A stretch of DNA of 64,000 nt from Ruegeria sp. AD91A. Lineage in GTDB: Bacteria; Pseudomonadota; Alphaproteobacteria; Rhodobacterales; Rhodobacteraceae. Location of the stretch: the NCBI RefSeq assembly GCF_003443535.1, contig NZ_CP031946.1, positions 2,356,001-2,420,000 on the forward strand, in the 5' to 3' direction. A model generated the notes under the pieces. The model did not search any database. It saw nothing but the letters and a program-made list of their open reading frames with translations, and was not told the DNA's origin. Shown piece after piece: positions 1 through 8,305 of this stretch (position 1 is the first letter of the stretch; each line of letters starts with the position of its first letter). The position numbers were made by a program, and so were the translations under genes.

Positions 1-188
1 ATCTCATCGGTGACAAGCTTGCCCGCGTCCATGATCGCTGCAACCTTCTTGCCCATCTCTGTGCCGCTGGTCCGCGCCTCGCGCAGCATGTCACCCGTGC
101 TCAGTTGGATCATACCGCGGGTTTCAACCAGGTGACGCGCCTGCGTTCCCTTGCCTGCCCCCGGGGGGCCCAGAAGAATGATGTTCAT
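1..188 (-). CDS. adk: Adenylate kinase, N-terminal part (runs off the window)
   Basis: Cytoplasmic AMP + ATP to 2 ADP phosphotransferase. Only the first 62 codons are present. They begin M-N-I-I-L-L followed by the P-loop [10 protein letters not shown] at residues 7-16 and then the conserved STGDMLR segment of the AMP-binding region. The ATG at 188 overlaps the secY stop codon by four bases (ATGA), so the two genes are translationally coupled at the end of the spc operon. The rest of the gene lies below position 1. Confidence 0.96.
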   Translation of the reverse strand, partial: MNIILLGPPGAGKGTQARHLVETRGMIQLSTGDMLREARTSGTEMGKKVAAIMDAGKLVTDE

Positions 189-1549
189 CGACGAGCAGCT
201 CCCTTTCTGCCGCGTTTCTTGCCTTTGCCACGCAGTTGGGACTTTTCGATAAGCCCTTCGTATTGATGCGCAAGCAGATGGCTCTGAACCTGCTGGATCG
301 TGTCCATGGTCACAGAGACGATAATCAGAACCGAGGTGCCACCGAAATAGAACGGAATGGCGAACTGGCCGCGCAGGATCTCGGGCAGCAGGCAGACCGC
401 CGCCAGATAGCCCGAACCCAGCACCAGAACGCGGTTAACCACATACTCAAGATACTCGGCGGTTTTCTTGCCGGGCCGGATACCGGGCACAAATCCGTTC
501 TGCTTTTTCAGGTTGTCCGCCACATCGTCCGGTTTGAACGACACGTTGAACGTATAGAAATACGCAAAGAACACGATCATCGACGCAAAGAACAGCAGGT
601 AAAGCGGCTGTCCGGGGCCGAAATTGGCCAGCAGCCAAGACATGATCGGTCCGTTCGCCGCACCTGACGAGAAGGTCGAGATCGTGACCGGCAGCAGAAG
701 CAGCGAGCTGGCGAAGATCGCCGGAATGACACCCGCAGGGTTGACCTTGACCGGCAGGTGGCTTGAGCCGCCTTCGTAGATTTTCATACCGGCCTGACGG
801 CGCGGATACTGAATGTGGATCTTGCGCAATGCACGTTCCATGAACACCACGAAGGTGATGACAGCGATCACCATGACGATCACGCCAACGATGACGGCAG
901 GGCTGATTGCACCGCTGCGTCCGCTTGCAAAGAACTGCGCCAGAGCGGCCGGAACCTCGGCAATGATACCCACGAAGATAATAAGGGAGATGCCGTTGCC
1001 GATACCGCGTGCGGTGATTTGCTCACCCAGCCACATCAGGAACATGGTGCCGCCAACCAGCGTTATCATGGTCGACATCCGGAAATAGAGACCCGGATCG
1101 GTCGCCAGATCGCCCGATTCCAGCGAAACGGCTAAACCATAGGCCTGAACGGTGGCCAGCGCCACGGTGCCGAACCGGGTGTACTGGTTGATCTTCTTGC
1201 GCCCTTGCTCGCCCTCTTTCTTGAGTTGCTCGAGCGCGGGAACCATCGATGTCAGCAGCTGAACGATGATCGAGGCCGAGATATAGGGCATGATGCCGAG
1301 GGCAAAGATACCCATCCGCCCCAGCGCCCCGCCGGTGAACATCGAAATCATGCCGCCGATGCCCTGCCCCGCCTGCTCCATGAATTCGCGCAATGCTGCT
1401 CCGTCGATCCCCGGCACCGGAATGAAGGTGCCCAGACGATAGACGATCAGCAAACCCAGCGTGAACAGGATGCGGTTGCGCAGATCGGTGGCTTTGCCTA
1501 AAGCAGCCCAGCTTGTGTTGGCTGCCATTTGTTCTGCTGCTGATACCAT
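185..1549 (-). CDS. secY: Preprotein translocase subunit SecY
   Basis: Central channel subunit of the SecYEG translocon in the inner membrane. The 454 residues contain about ten hydrophobic segments and the family landmarks [12 protein letters not shown] near the N-terminus and the cytoplasmic loop [17 protein letters not shown]. The open frame extends 21 bases upstream to a TTG, but the ATG at 1549 is preceded by AGAGAG at good spacing and gives the expected MVSAAEQ start. It lies downstream of rplO across a 109-bp spacer with a strong hairpin, and overlaps adk. The C-terminus is lysine/arginine-rich. Confidence 0.97.
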   Translation of the reverse strand: MVSAAEQMAANTSWAALGKATDLRNRILFTLGLLIVYRLGTFIPVPGIDGAALREFMEQAGQGIGGMISMFTGGALGRMGIFALGIMPYISASIIVQLLTSMVPALEQLKKEGEQGRKKINQYTRFGTVALATVQAYGLAVSLESGDLATDPGLYFRMSTMITLVGGTMFLMWLGEQITARGIGNGISLIIFVGIIAEVPAALAQFFASGRSGAISPAVIVGVIVMVIAVITFVVFMERALRKIHIQYPRRQAGMKIYEGGSSHLPVKVNPAGVIPAIFASSLLLLPVTISTFSSGAANGPIMSWLLANFGPGQPLYLLFFASMIVFFAYFYTFNVSFKPDDVADNLKKQNGFVPGIRPGKKTAEYLEYVVNRVLVLGSGYLAAVCLLPEILRGQFAIPFYFGGTSVLIIVSVTMDTIQQVQSHLLAHQYEGLIEKSQLRGKGKKRGRKGAARR

Positions 1550-1571
1550 AAATCGGTCTCTCTTATGCAAA

Positions 1572-1605
1572 CGCCGCCCGGAACCGTTTTCCGGCTCGGA
1601 CGGCG
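1572..1605 (-). other. Strong hairpin in the rplO-secY spacer
   Basis: On the minus strand, CGCCGTCCG-A-GCCG can pair with CGG-TTCCGGGCGGCG. This gives about 14 base pairs with one bulged C and a small GAAAA-type loop. No run of T follows, so it is not a classic intrinsic terminator. Its place between two cotranscribed genes suggests an mRNA-stabilising or partially attenuating element that sets SecY output below that of L15. That role is inference. Confidence 0.5.
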
Positions 1606-1658
1606 TCTTGGAAAACTCTGAGGTCTATGTAAGCGGGTCTTTGCCCGCTAACAAGCGA

Positions 1659-2132
1659 TTACTCTGCCGCAGCAGCTTTTGTGACCTTCAGTGAACCGCC
1701 CGCTTTCTCAACTGCCTCGACAGCAGATTTCGAAGCACCGGTCACTTCCAGGTTCATCTTGGCGCTGATTTCGCCTTTGGCCAGAACGCGGATACCGTCC
1801 AGCTTGCGACGGACCAGACCGGACGCAACCAGAGCGTCTTCGGTGATCGCAGCCGTAGCGTCCAGTTTGCCGGCTTCGACGAATTTCTGGATCAGACCCA
1901 GGTTGACAACGGCGAATTCCTTGCGGTTCGGCTTGTTGAAGCCACGCTTGGGAAGACGTTGGTACAAGGGCATCTGACCGCCTTCATAGCCATTGATGGC
2001 CACACCCGAACGGGATTTCTGGCCTTTGATACCACGGCCACCCATTTTACCTTTGCCGGAACCCGGACCACGACCAACGCGCGTGCGTTTCGTTGAGGCG
2101 CCAGGATTGTCGCGCAATTCATTCAGTTTCAT
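1659..2132 (-). CDS. rplO: 50S ribosomal protein L15
   Basis: Large-subunit ribosomal protein of 157 residues. It has the basic N-terminal [19 protein letters not shown] loop (near residues 25-45) and the [18 protein letters not shown] segment typical of L15. The ATG at 2132 follows AGGAGA; the longer open frame upstream is not supported by any L15 homology. Unusually, rpmD (L30) and the rest of the spc operon do not lie upstream. Instead there is a 318-bp gap and a divergent desaturase gene, so rplO must have its own promoter. Confidence 0.97.
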   Translation of the reverse strand: MKLNELRDNPGASTKRTRVGRGPGSGKGKMGGRGIKGQKSRSGVAINGYEGGQMPLYQRLPKRGFNKPNRKEFAVVNLGLIQKFVEAGKLDATAAITEDALVASGLVRRKLDGIRVLAKGEISAKMNLEVTGASKSAVEAVEKAGGSLKVTKAAAAE

Positions 2133-2226
2133 TTCGCTTCTCCTAAGCCGGATATGACCCCGAAGCGTGATGGGCCAAACACGGCATTTCTTGGTTTTGA
2201 TTCTCGTGGCGGAAAGCCACCGCAGG

Positions 2227-2255
2227 CGTATAGGCCCGATAACCACACTTGACAA
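2227..2255 (-). promoter_or_regulatory. Candidate sigma-70 promoter for rplO-secY-adk
   Basis: On the minus strand TTGTCA (2255-2250) and TATACG (2232-2227) are separated by exactly 17 bases. This lies within the 318-bp space between rplO and the divergent desaturase. Transcription would start near 2220, giving an untranslated leader of about 88 bases. A second TTGACA at 2385-2380 has no acceptable -10 partner. I see nothing else in the 2133-2450 gap. Confidence 0.4.
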
Positions 2256-2450
2256 GCCTGTAGATTGCCATCCGCCTTGCGATGTCGGCAGAGGGTCCCG
2301 AACCAGGCTGTCCAAGTGATACAGAAAGGGCACCCCAGCCCGCTTCTGACCGAAAATTGACTGCGAAATATAGCAACTTTGTCAAAAACCTCTTGCCATG
2401 CCGGGGTGGTAGTCTATCCGGTTGCCTGCAAACACTAGACTGGCAGGCGT

Positions 2451-3485
2451 ATGACTGAACCCTCTCTCTCGCTCCGGGATAAGCCGGAGACTACCGCTGC
2501 ACGCGACTGGGTAACGACGCTTGCCAAATATCGCGAACCGGACCAGCTGCGCAGCTTCTTCGAGTTGGGTGTCAGTATTATCCCCTTCTTCGCGTTATGG
2601 GGTTTGTCCTGGATGTCGCTGTCAGTCAGCTATTGGCTGGCCTTTGCGATTTCCGTCCTCAACGCGGCCTTCCTGTTGCGACTGTTCGCCATTCAGCATG
2701 ATTGCGGGCACGGCGCGTTCTTCAAGAATCGAACGATCAGTGACTGGATCGGGCGTGGAATCGGAGTTCTGACGCTGACGCCTTATGACGTCTGGCGCCG
2801 CACCCATTCCACACATCACAACAGTTCCGGCAATCTGGGCAAGCGCGGGATGGGCGATATCCACACCCTGACCGTGGCCGAGTATCAGGCCAAAACACCG
2901 ATGAACAGGTTCTGGTACCGCGTGTATCGAAACCCGATTACCCTGTTCGTGCTTGGCCCTGGCTATCTGTTCCTGTTTCAAAACCGCCTTCCGCTGGGCC
3001 TGACAGACAGCGTCAGGTTCTGGGTCAGCGCGATGGCCACCAATCTTGCCATTCTGGTTGCACTCGTGGCCATCTACTATTTTGGCGGGCTGATGCCGAT
3101 GTTGCTGATCTTCCTGCCCTCGACACTGATTGCCGCTACGGCCGGAGTTTGGCTGTTCTACGTACAACACCAGTTCGAGGACACACATTGGGAATCCGAT
3201 GAAGACTGGCAACTACACGAAGCGGCGTTGCACGGAAGTTCGCACTACATCCTGCCCTCGGTGTTGCAGTGGTTCAGCGCCAATATCGGCATCCACCATG
3301 TACACCACCTCTACAGCCGTATTCCGTTCTACCGCCTGACCGAAGTGCTGCGCGATCATGATGAGCTGGCGAACAGCAACCGGATGACAATCCGCGAAAG
3401 CCTCGCCAACGCGCGCCTGCATCTGTGGGACGAGCAGAGCCGCCGCCTGTTGTCCTTCGCCGAGGCACGAGCACTTTACGGGTAA
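2451..3485 (+). CDS. Membrane fatty acid desaturase (FADS family)
   Basis: Di-iron, oxygen-dependent desaturase acting on membrane acyl lipids. The three histidine boxes are visible: HDCGH at residues 83-87, HSTHH at 119-123 and HHVHH at 282-286. Hydrophobic hairpins lie around 40-80 and 170-230. The 344-residue length fits the acyl-lipid omega-6/delta-12 type. The ATG is preceded by GGCAGG. It stands alone between the divergent rplO operon and a sulfatase gene, exactly where rpmD and rpsE would be expected in an intact spc operon. Substrate and regiospecificity cannot be read from the sequence. Confidence 0.9.
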   Translation: MTEPSLSLRDKPETTAARDWVTTLAKYREPDQLRSFFELGVSIIPFFALWGLSWMSLSVSYWLAFAISVLNAAFLLRLFAIQHDCGHGAFFKNRTISDWIGRGIGVLTLTPYDVWRRTHSTHHNSSGNLGKRGMGDIHTLTVAEYQAKTPMNRFWYRVYRNPITLFVLGPGYLFLFQNRLPLGLTDSVRFWVSAMATNLAILVALVAIYYFGGLMPMLLIFLPSTLIAATAGVWLFYVQHQFEDTHWESDEDWQLHEAALHGSSHYILPSVLQWFSANIGIHHVHHLYSRIPFYRLTEVLRDHDELANSNRMTIRESLANARLHLWDEQSRRLLSFAEARALYG

Positions 3486-3610
3486 AGGGCGCGTTCAGCG
3501 AGGCTGAGCGCAACCAAAACCTCGCAAACGGTGCACTCATGACCGCACCCAAGGTGCAGCCGTACGTCTCTAGGCGAAACGCGGCTACTCACTTTCTCCA
3601 AATCGAATAT

Positions 3611-3638
3611 TTGACTACTTGCTTCCGGCCGTTATCCT
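3611..3638 (+). promoter_or_regulatory. Candidate promoter of the sulfatase gene
   Basis: TTGACT (3611-3616) and TATCCT (3633-3638) are separated by 16 bases, placing a start near 3645, about 20 bases before the ATG. A G-rich Shine-Dalgarno tract follows at about 3654-3661. Confidence 0.4.
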
Positions 3639-3665
3639 CCATGTGAATTAGTCTGGGGGGGACAG

Positions 3666-5303
3666 ATGCGTTTTCACGTTGTTTTTTCACTGGCCGTAAC
3701 TGCCGCAACACTTCTTCATGCTCAAGATCAGCCGATAGTGCATGACGGTGAGTACCAGTTTCTCAGGGCTCAGTTCGGCGACCGATGGGACGCCCAAGAT
3801 GCCGATTTGAGTGCAAAGCTGGCAGATATTCGATCCGCCAACAACGACCGCCCTCCGAACATTGTCTATATTCTGATTGACGACGTGAGTTTCGGCCTGA
3901 TGGGCAATCGAGCGCTGAATTACGTGGCTGGATTTGACACCCCGGAGATCAACGATTTTGCATCAGAAAGCCTGTCGTTGATGCGAATGTATACAGAGCC
4001 ATCATGTACCCCTACGCGAACTGCATTCCTGACAGGTCGACACCCTGTTCGTGCAGGCCAGGAAGAAGTTAAGGTTGCATTGGTTGGCGAAGGTCTGTCG
4101 GCGGACGAAGTGACTCTGGCAGAGATCCTAAAGAAAGCGGGATATAACACCGCCCATGTTGGCAAGTGGCATCAGGGGGACATTGAGCAATCGTTCCCGC
4201 ATAATCAGGGGTTTGATCAGGCGTTCTTTCCCGTTCATCAGCAAGTGCAGTTGAGCTTGATGACTCCCGAAGCCGCGGCAGCGACCAACCTGAATGGTTG
4301 GCACCGGTCCACACAATCTGGTCAGTTTGCCATCGACGAGTTGTTCAAACCTTACGGGCTTGTAACGGGCCTGGAAGCTGAAGAAGGCGGTTTGGCCCGT
4401 GAAGTCGATCTTGCTCCGGGTGAAGAATGGACGCAGGCGCATTACGAACGGATGAACGAACGCTACCAAGCTCAGGCGATGGAGCAGCTTGAAAGGCTTT
4501 CACAGGAAGACGCTCCGTTCTTTCTTCAATACTGGCCATTGTACCCGCTGAACTTCACCTATTCCGAACAGCAAACCAGCCGGAATGGCGGCTTCATGGC
4601 GGACAAGATGGAAGTTGTGGATGCATGGATAGGAGAGTTGCTGTCCAGGATTGATGACTTGGGCGTGTCCGAAAACACGCTTGTCGTCCTGATGGCGGAC
4701 AACGGGATTTTCAAGCAGTATTCCCCGGATTCAGGAATGATGGAACTGATCTATCGGGGCGGAAAAGCTGAACATCTTGAGGGAGGCGTGCGCGTCGATG
4801 CTTTTGTCAGATGGCCGGCCGCAATCGAAGCGGGCAGCTATGCCGGTGATATTATTCATGTCTCAGACCTGTACACCACGCTTGCCCGGATCGCGGGCGG
4901 CAGTGAACATATCCCGCGTGATCGGGTAATTGACGGGATCGACCAGACGGCCTTGCTATTGGAGGGCGAAGGGAATTCACGGCGAGACTATATCTATATC
5001 TACGAAGGCCCTGTTTTGCGTTCGATTGTTAAGCAGGAATTCAAGATGCACATGCCGCCGCCGGGTGTGCCCGGCGCCGCAGCCCCGGTTTTCAATATAC
5101 TGCGTGACCCTCGTGAATCCACGCCGGACATCGGCGGCTCACTCTGGTCCGGTGCGTCCTTTCAGGACATGATGAAGAGGCACCAGAAGATGATCGAAAA
5201 GTACCCTCACCTGCCACTGGGCAAAGGTGTGCCCTACGGAGGGATCGAGAATCTGCGCCCGGAAAGTGAAAAGGCCCGCGAAGTGTTTTCGAGCTGGCAG
5301 TGA
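3666..5303 (+). CDS. Exported sulfatase (arylsulfatase-like, type I)
   Basis: Periplasmic sulfate-ester hydrolase of the alkaline-phosphatase superfamily, 545 residues. A Sec signal peptide ends near LHA-QD (about residue 19). The metal-binding pair D72-D73 follows NIVYILID. The formylglycine motif is C114-T-P-T-R118, so the enzyme would be the Cys-type matured by FGE or a radical-SAM maturase; neither gene is in this window. A K167-W-H169 segment and the D345-N346 metal ligands complete the active site. It is a single gene with its own candidate promoter. By eye its GC content looks lower than that of its neighbours, compatible with an accessory acquisition. The substrate is unknown. Confidence 0.9.
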   Translation: MRFHVVFSLAVTAATLLHAQDQPIVHDGEYQFLRAQFGDRWDAQDADLSAKLADIRSANNDRPPNIVYILIDDVSFGLMGNRALNYVAGFDTPEINDFASESLSLMRMYTEPSCTPTRTAFLTGRHPVRAGQEEVKVALVGEGLSADEVTLAEILKKAGYNTAHVGKWHQGDIEQSFPHNQGFDQAFFPVHQQVQLSLMTPEAAAATNLNGWHRSTQSGQFAIDELFKPYGLVTGLEAEEGGLAREVDLAPGEEWTQAHYERMNERYQAQAMEQLERLSQEDAPFFLQYWPLYPLNFTYSEQQTSRNGGFMADKMEVVDAWIGELLSRIDDLGVSENTLVVLMADNGIFKQYSPDSGMMELIYRGGKAEHLEGGVRVDAFVRWPAAIEAGSYAGDIIHVSDLYTTLARIAGGSEHIPRDRVIDGIDQTALLLEGEGNSRRDYIYIYEGPVLRSIVKQEFKMHMPPPGVPGAAAPVFNILRDPRESTPDIGGSLWSGASFQDMMKRHQKMIEKYPHLPLGKGVPYGGIENLRPESEKAREVFSSWQ

Positions 5304-5971
5304 GAGTGGTTTAGTACTTTCGGTCAGTCGGTTCGACGGAAAGACATCAAGAAAGCCCATATGCCCCTGAAAGAGGGTAAAACCATCGACATGTCCACTT
5401 GTCTCTGGCCACCCCGACTTGGGCACGACCTGTCCAATGGCAAACAGCACCGCGACCAGCGTGGCTGCGGGAAAAGGGCGTGACCTTCTGATTGAGAGAG
5501 CCTGGGGCAGCATGAATGCCAAGCCGCACAGCAGCCGTGAAAATCAAGAGTGGCCGCTCAATCCGTTTGACACTGCTGGGCAAGGCAGCAACGCGGTAGA
5601 AGAACCTTCGGCACCGGGAATGCGAGCACTGTGGACATCGCTCGTGCCGTGACCAGATCACGGGCCTGGTTAACGGATTCTGATTTCCGTTTGTATGCTC
5701 CGACCCAAAAAACACATCATATAGAAAGCACTCAAAACGATGGTCAAACCCGTCGGCGGAATCTTGTACAAACCGGACAATTGACCCGCAAACCCTTGCA
5801 CAAATCCAACAAAATCTCTTGTCACAGTCTCGCCCCGATGCCATATGAAAAGAGCTTACGTTTATCTATTCGACCTACTGTCTCCTTCATCGGCAGTCAG
5901 TCTATCGATACAGACCGACGACGCCAGGCTGCCGCAACTCCGTGGGCAGCACTAAAACAGGAGACACGGAT
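5304..5971. other. 668-bp stretch without a convincing gene; possible decayed gene on the minus strand
   Basis: No frame shows a recognisable protein. On the minus strand, protein-like stretches occur in successive different frames. A 51-codon frame at 5825-5670 starts with GTG and carries the hydrophobic GLTIVLSAFYMMCFLG. A segment reading RPLLIFTAAVRLGIHAAPG lies near 5560. A third frame ending at 5139 carries FPAATLVAVLFAIGQVVP near 5470. This could be the remnant of a membrane-protein gene broken by frameshifts, or chance. The right end (about 5850-5971) probably holds the cold-shock promoter and leader. Confidence 0.25.
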
Positions 5972-6178
5972 ATGCCTACAGGCACCGTAAAATGGTTCAA
6001 TACCACTAAAGGCTTCGGCTTCATCGCACCGGATGAGGGCGGCAAAGATGTATTCGTACACATCTCGGCCGTTGAACGTTCGGGCCTGACCGGCTTGGCC
6101 GACAACCAGAAAGTCACGTACGAGCTGCGTGCCGGTCGTGACGGCCGCGAAAGCGCCGACAGCATCCAGCTGGCCTAA
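5972..6178 (+). CDS. Cold-shock domain protein (CspA family)
   Basis: Single-stranded nucleic acid chaperone of 68 residues, a single CSD. It has GTVKWFN at the N-terminus, RNP-1-like KGFGFI (about residues 15-20) and RNP-2-like VFVHI (about 30-34). The open frame extends ten codons upstream, but the ATG at 5972 follows AGGAG and gives the family's standard MPTGTVKWFN start. It lies alone, with a hairpin just downstream. Whether it is cold-induced or constitutive cannot be told from the sequence. Confidence 0.95.
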   Translation: MPTGTVKWFNTTKGFGFIAPDEGGKDVFVHISAVERSGLTGLADNQKVTYELRAGRDGRESADSIQLA

Positions 6179-6189
6179 GCTTGATATCG

Positions 6190-6210
6190 GGTGAGGGGAT
6201 CCCCCTCGCC
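6190..6210 (+). terminator. Hairpin after the cold-shock gene, possible terminator
   Basis: GGTGAGGGG and CCCCTCGCC pair over 9 positions (one G-T wobble) around the loop ATC, 11 bases after the csp stop codon. The downstream tail CTCTTCCC is pyrimidine-rich but not a clean T tract, so termination efficiency is uncertain. Confidence 0.45.
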
Positions 6211-6343
6211 CTCTTCCCGCCGCGACCTCCGGTGGCAGGCAGGACACATCACGTCCACGTGATGTCTGCCCTAGAATTGACCAAATATCATATCATGATG
6301 AAACTGGTACTCAGGTTTTATTGGTCATTCGATGAGGGTTTCG

Positions 6344-6898
6344 ATGTTTACACGCCGTATTTTTTTGGCTGGGGCTGCGGCCAGCATGTTGCCGGGTATC
6401 GCCAACGCGAAAAAAGCGGTCGAGTATGATCCGACACCGCAATTCGTGCGCATCAAAAAGCAGTTTGTGCCCGGTCAGCTGCTGGTCGCCCCCCGCTCGT
6501 TCTATCTTTACTACGTGACTGAACCTCGCAAAGCGATCCGCTATGGCTGCGGTGTCGGCAAGGCCGGGCTGGAGTTTACCGGCACAGCTACCATCGATGT
6601 GAAAAAGGAATGGCCGACCTGGCGTCCGACCATTGAAATGATCGAACGTGATCCCGTCGCTTACGCAAAATTCAAGGACAATGACTATGTCCAACCCGGA
6701 GGCGGAGACAACCCACTGGGCGCGCGGGCGCTGTATCTGTTCCAGAACGGTGTCGATACCTATTTCCGTATCCACGGCACGACACAGCCGCAAACCATCG
6801 GTCGGGCAGTGTCCAACGGTTGCATTCGAATGCTGAACGAGCATGTGATCGATTTATACAACCGGGTCCCAATCGGAACTGTCGTTACAGTCGTCTGA
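6344..6898 (+). CDS. L,D-transpeptidase (YkuD family), Tat-exported
   Basis: Periplasmic peptidoglycan or lipoprotein cross-linking enzyme of 184 residues. The N-terminus TRRIFLAGAAAS is a twin-arginine signal, with cleavage likely after GIANA. The YkuD catalytic signature is present: H144-G-T followed by SNGC160IR, Cys160 being the nucleophile. An in-frame ATG at 6332 exists, but GAGGG lies correctly before the ATG at 6344. The gene stands alone, convergent with the esterase. Whether it makes 3-3 cross-links or attaches outer-membrane proteins is not decidable. Confidence 0.9.
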   Translation: MFTRRIFLAGAAASMLPGIANAKKAVEYDPTPQFVRIKKQFVPGQLLVAPRSFYLYYVTEPRKAIRYGCGVGKAGLEFTGTATIDVKKEWPTWRPTIEMIERDPVAYAKFKDNDYVQPGGGDNPLGARALYLFQNGVDTYFRIHGTTQPQTIGRAVSNGCIRMLNEHVIDLYNRVPIGTVVTVV

Positions 6899-6916
6899 TC
6901 GTCCCTGGGTGGGCGC

Positions 6917-7558
6917 TTATCTTTCTCCACCGGCTTGATCAACAAGCTTCAGCACGGACGGGCCCAGAGATTCAACGATCTTTGCCACCCCATCCGCGTT
7001 TGGATGTATTCCGTCAGGCTGCATGAACTGTGATACCGCACCGGGGTCACCCCCTGCTGCAAGCCCTTCAAAGAAACCAGCGGCGAAGAGGACGTCGAAC
7101 TCGTTCGCCAAGTCAGGGTACATCCCGTCGAAAGCTTGCTTGTAATCGGCCCCGTAGTTACCCGGAGCCTGCATGCCGATCAGCAGAACCGGTACATTCG
7201 CGTCACGCGCCACGTCCAGGATCCTGCGCAGATTGGCCTTCGAGACGGCTGGATCGATCCCACGCAACACGTCATTGCCGCCAAGGGCAACAATCATACC
7301 GTCCACATCCGGGGTCAGGGTCCAATCCACGCGCGCGGCCCCGCCCGCTGTGGTATCGCCCGAAACGCCGGCGTTGATTACCCTGACATCCGCCCCCTGC
7401 GCGTGCAGCCAACGGTCAAGCTGCGGAACAAACCCGCTCTCCTCCACCAGCCCATAGCCCTGAGTCAGCGAGTCTCCCAAAGCCGCAATCACCACTTGTT
7501 CGGCTGTGGCCGCAAAACCGCACCACGTGAAAAGGCCTGCCATCAAAGCCTTGCGCAA
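6917..7558 (-). CDS. Exported GDSL/SGNH esterase (arylesterase/TesA-like)
   Basis: Periplasmic lysophospholipase- or thioesterase-type hydrolase. Block I is ALGDSLTQGYG (nucleophile Ser), block III GGNDVLRG and block V DGIHPNADG (Asp-His). The start is uncertain. TTG at 7558 has GGAG 11 bases upstream and restores a proper signal-peptide n-region (RKAL) before MAGLFTWCGFAATA. ATG at 7543 lacks it, and more upstream starts would enter the divergent ABC gene. It is divergent from and almost abuts the ABC exporter operon, the neighbourhood also seen for E. coli tesA and ybbA-ybbP. Confidence 0.88.
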   Translation of the reverse strand: MRKALMAGLFTWCGFAATAEQVVIAALGDSLTQGYGLVEESGFVPQLDRWLHAQGADVRVINAGVSGDTTAGGAARVDWTLTPDVDGMIVALGGNDVLRGIDPAVSKANLRRILDVARDANVPVLLIGMQAPGNYGADYKQAFDGMYPDLANEFDVLFAAGFFEGLAAGGDPGAVSQFMQPDGIHPNADGVAKIVESLGPSVLKLVDQAGGER

Positions 7559-7609
7559 TGTAGTGATCGCTCCATATCCCAAAAGACCGCTCCTTTTTCG
7601 GGTAGACCC

Positions 7610-8305
7610 ATGACGACTGCTGTTCTTGCCCTCCAAAATGCCGCTTTGTCACTGGATGGCAATGCCGGGCGGGTCGATATTCTGCATGACATTTCATTGA
7701 CAGTGAACAAGGGCGAGACGCTGGGGCTTATCGGGCCTTCGGGCTCGGGCAAGTCTTCGCTGCTGATGTTGATGGGAGGGTTGGAACAGGCCACGCGCGG
7801 TCAGGTCGTCGCTCTGGGTCAGGACCTGACTGGAATGGATGAGGACGCACTGGCCCGGTTTCGACGCGACAGTATGGGGGTGGTGTTTCAGAACTTCCAT
7901 CTGATCCCGACAATGACGGCACTTGAAAACGTGGCGACCCCACTGGAACTGGCGGGGCACAAGGATGCGTTCGACCGGGCCGGGAATGAGCTGGAAGCCG
8001 TGGGCCTGTCGCACCGTCGTGATCATTATCCGGCGCAACTTTCGGGCGGTGAACAACAACGTGTTGCCTTGGCGCGAGCATCTGCGCCACGTCCCAAAAT
8101 CCTGTTGGCTGATGAACCGACCGGGAATCTGGACGAAACGAATGGCGCCGCGATTGTTGATCTGCTGTTTGGTTTACGCCGGAAATTCGATGCGACCCTG
8201 GTTCTGGTGACACACAGCCTTTCGTTGGCAGAAAGATGTGATCGGGTCGTTCGGTTACGCGACGGCAGGATCACCGAAGAGACCCGGCAGGAGGCTGCGG
8301 AATGA
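7610..8305 (+). CDS. ABC transporter ATP-binding protein, YbbA/LolD type
   Basis: ATPase subunit of a MacB/LolD-family mechanotransmission transporter, 231 residues. Walker A is GPSGSGKS (residues 42-49), the signature LSGGEQQR (144-151) and Walker B ILLADEP. The open frame continues far upstream across the esterase start, but homology begins only at the ATG at 7610. Its last four bases overlap the following permease gene (ATGA). With the divergent SGNH esterase it reproduces the tesA-ybbA-ybbP arrangement of enterobacteria. The substrate is unknown, possibly a lipid or lipoprotein step. Confidence 0.93.
   Translation: MTTAVLALQNAALSLDGNAGRVDILHDISLTVNKGETLGLIGPSGSGKSSLLMLMGGLEQATRGQVVALGQDLTGMDEDALARFRRDSMGVVFQNFHLIPTMTALENVATPLELAGHKDAFDRAGNELEAVGLSHRRDHYPAQLSGGEQQRVALARASAPRPKILLADEPTGNLDETNGAAIVDLLFGLRRKFDATLVLVTHSLSLAERCDRVVRLRDGRITEETRQEAAE

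Noticed and set aside
2133..2333. N-terminal extension of the rplO frame to 224 codons
   Set aside because: No L15 homology before [11 protein letters not shown], and AGGAGA marks the ATG at 2132.
2357..2385. TTGACA upstream of rplO as a promoter -35
   Set aside because: At 15-18 base spacing the -10 region reads AGTCAA-like, with no TATA element.
7136..7609. Upstream extension of the ABC ATPase frame (158 codons)
   Set aside because: It runs antisense through the GDSL esterase; ATPase homology starts at 7610.
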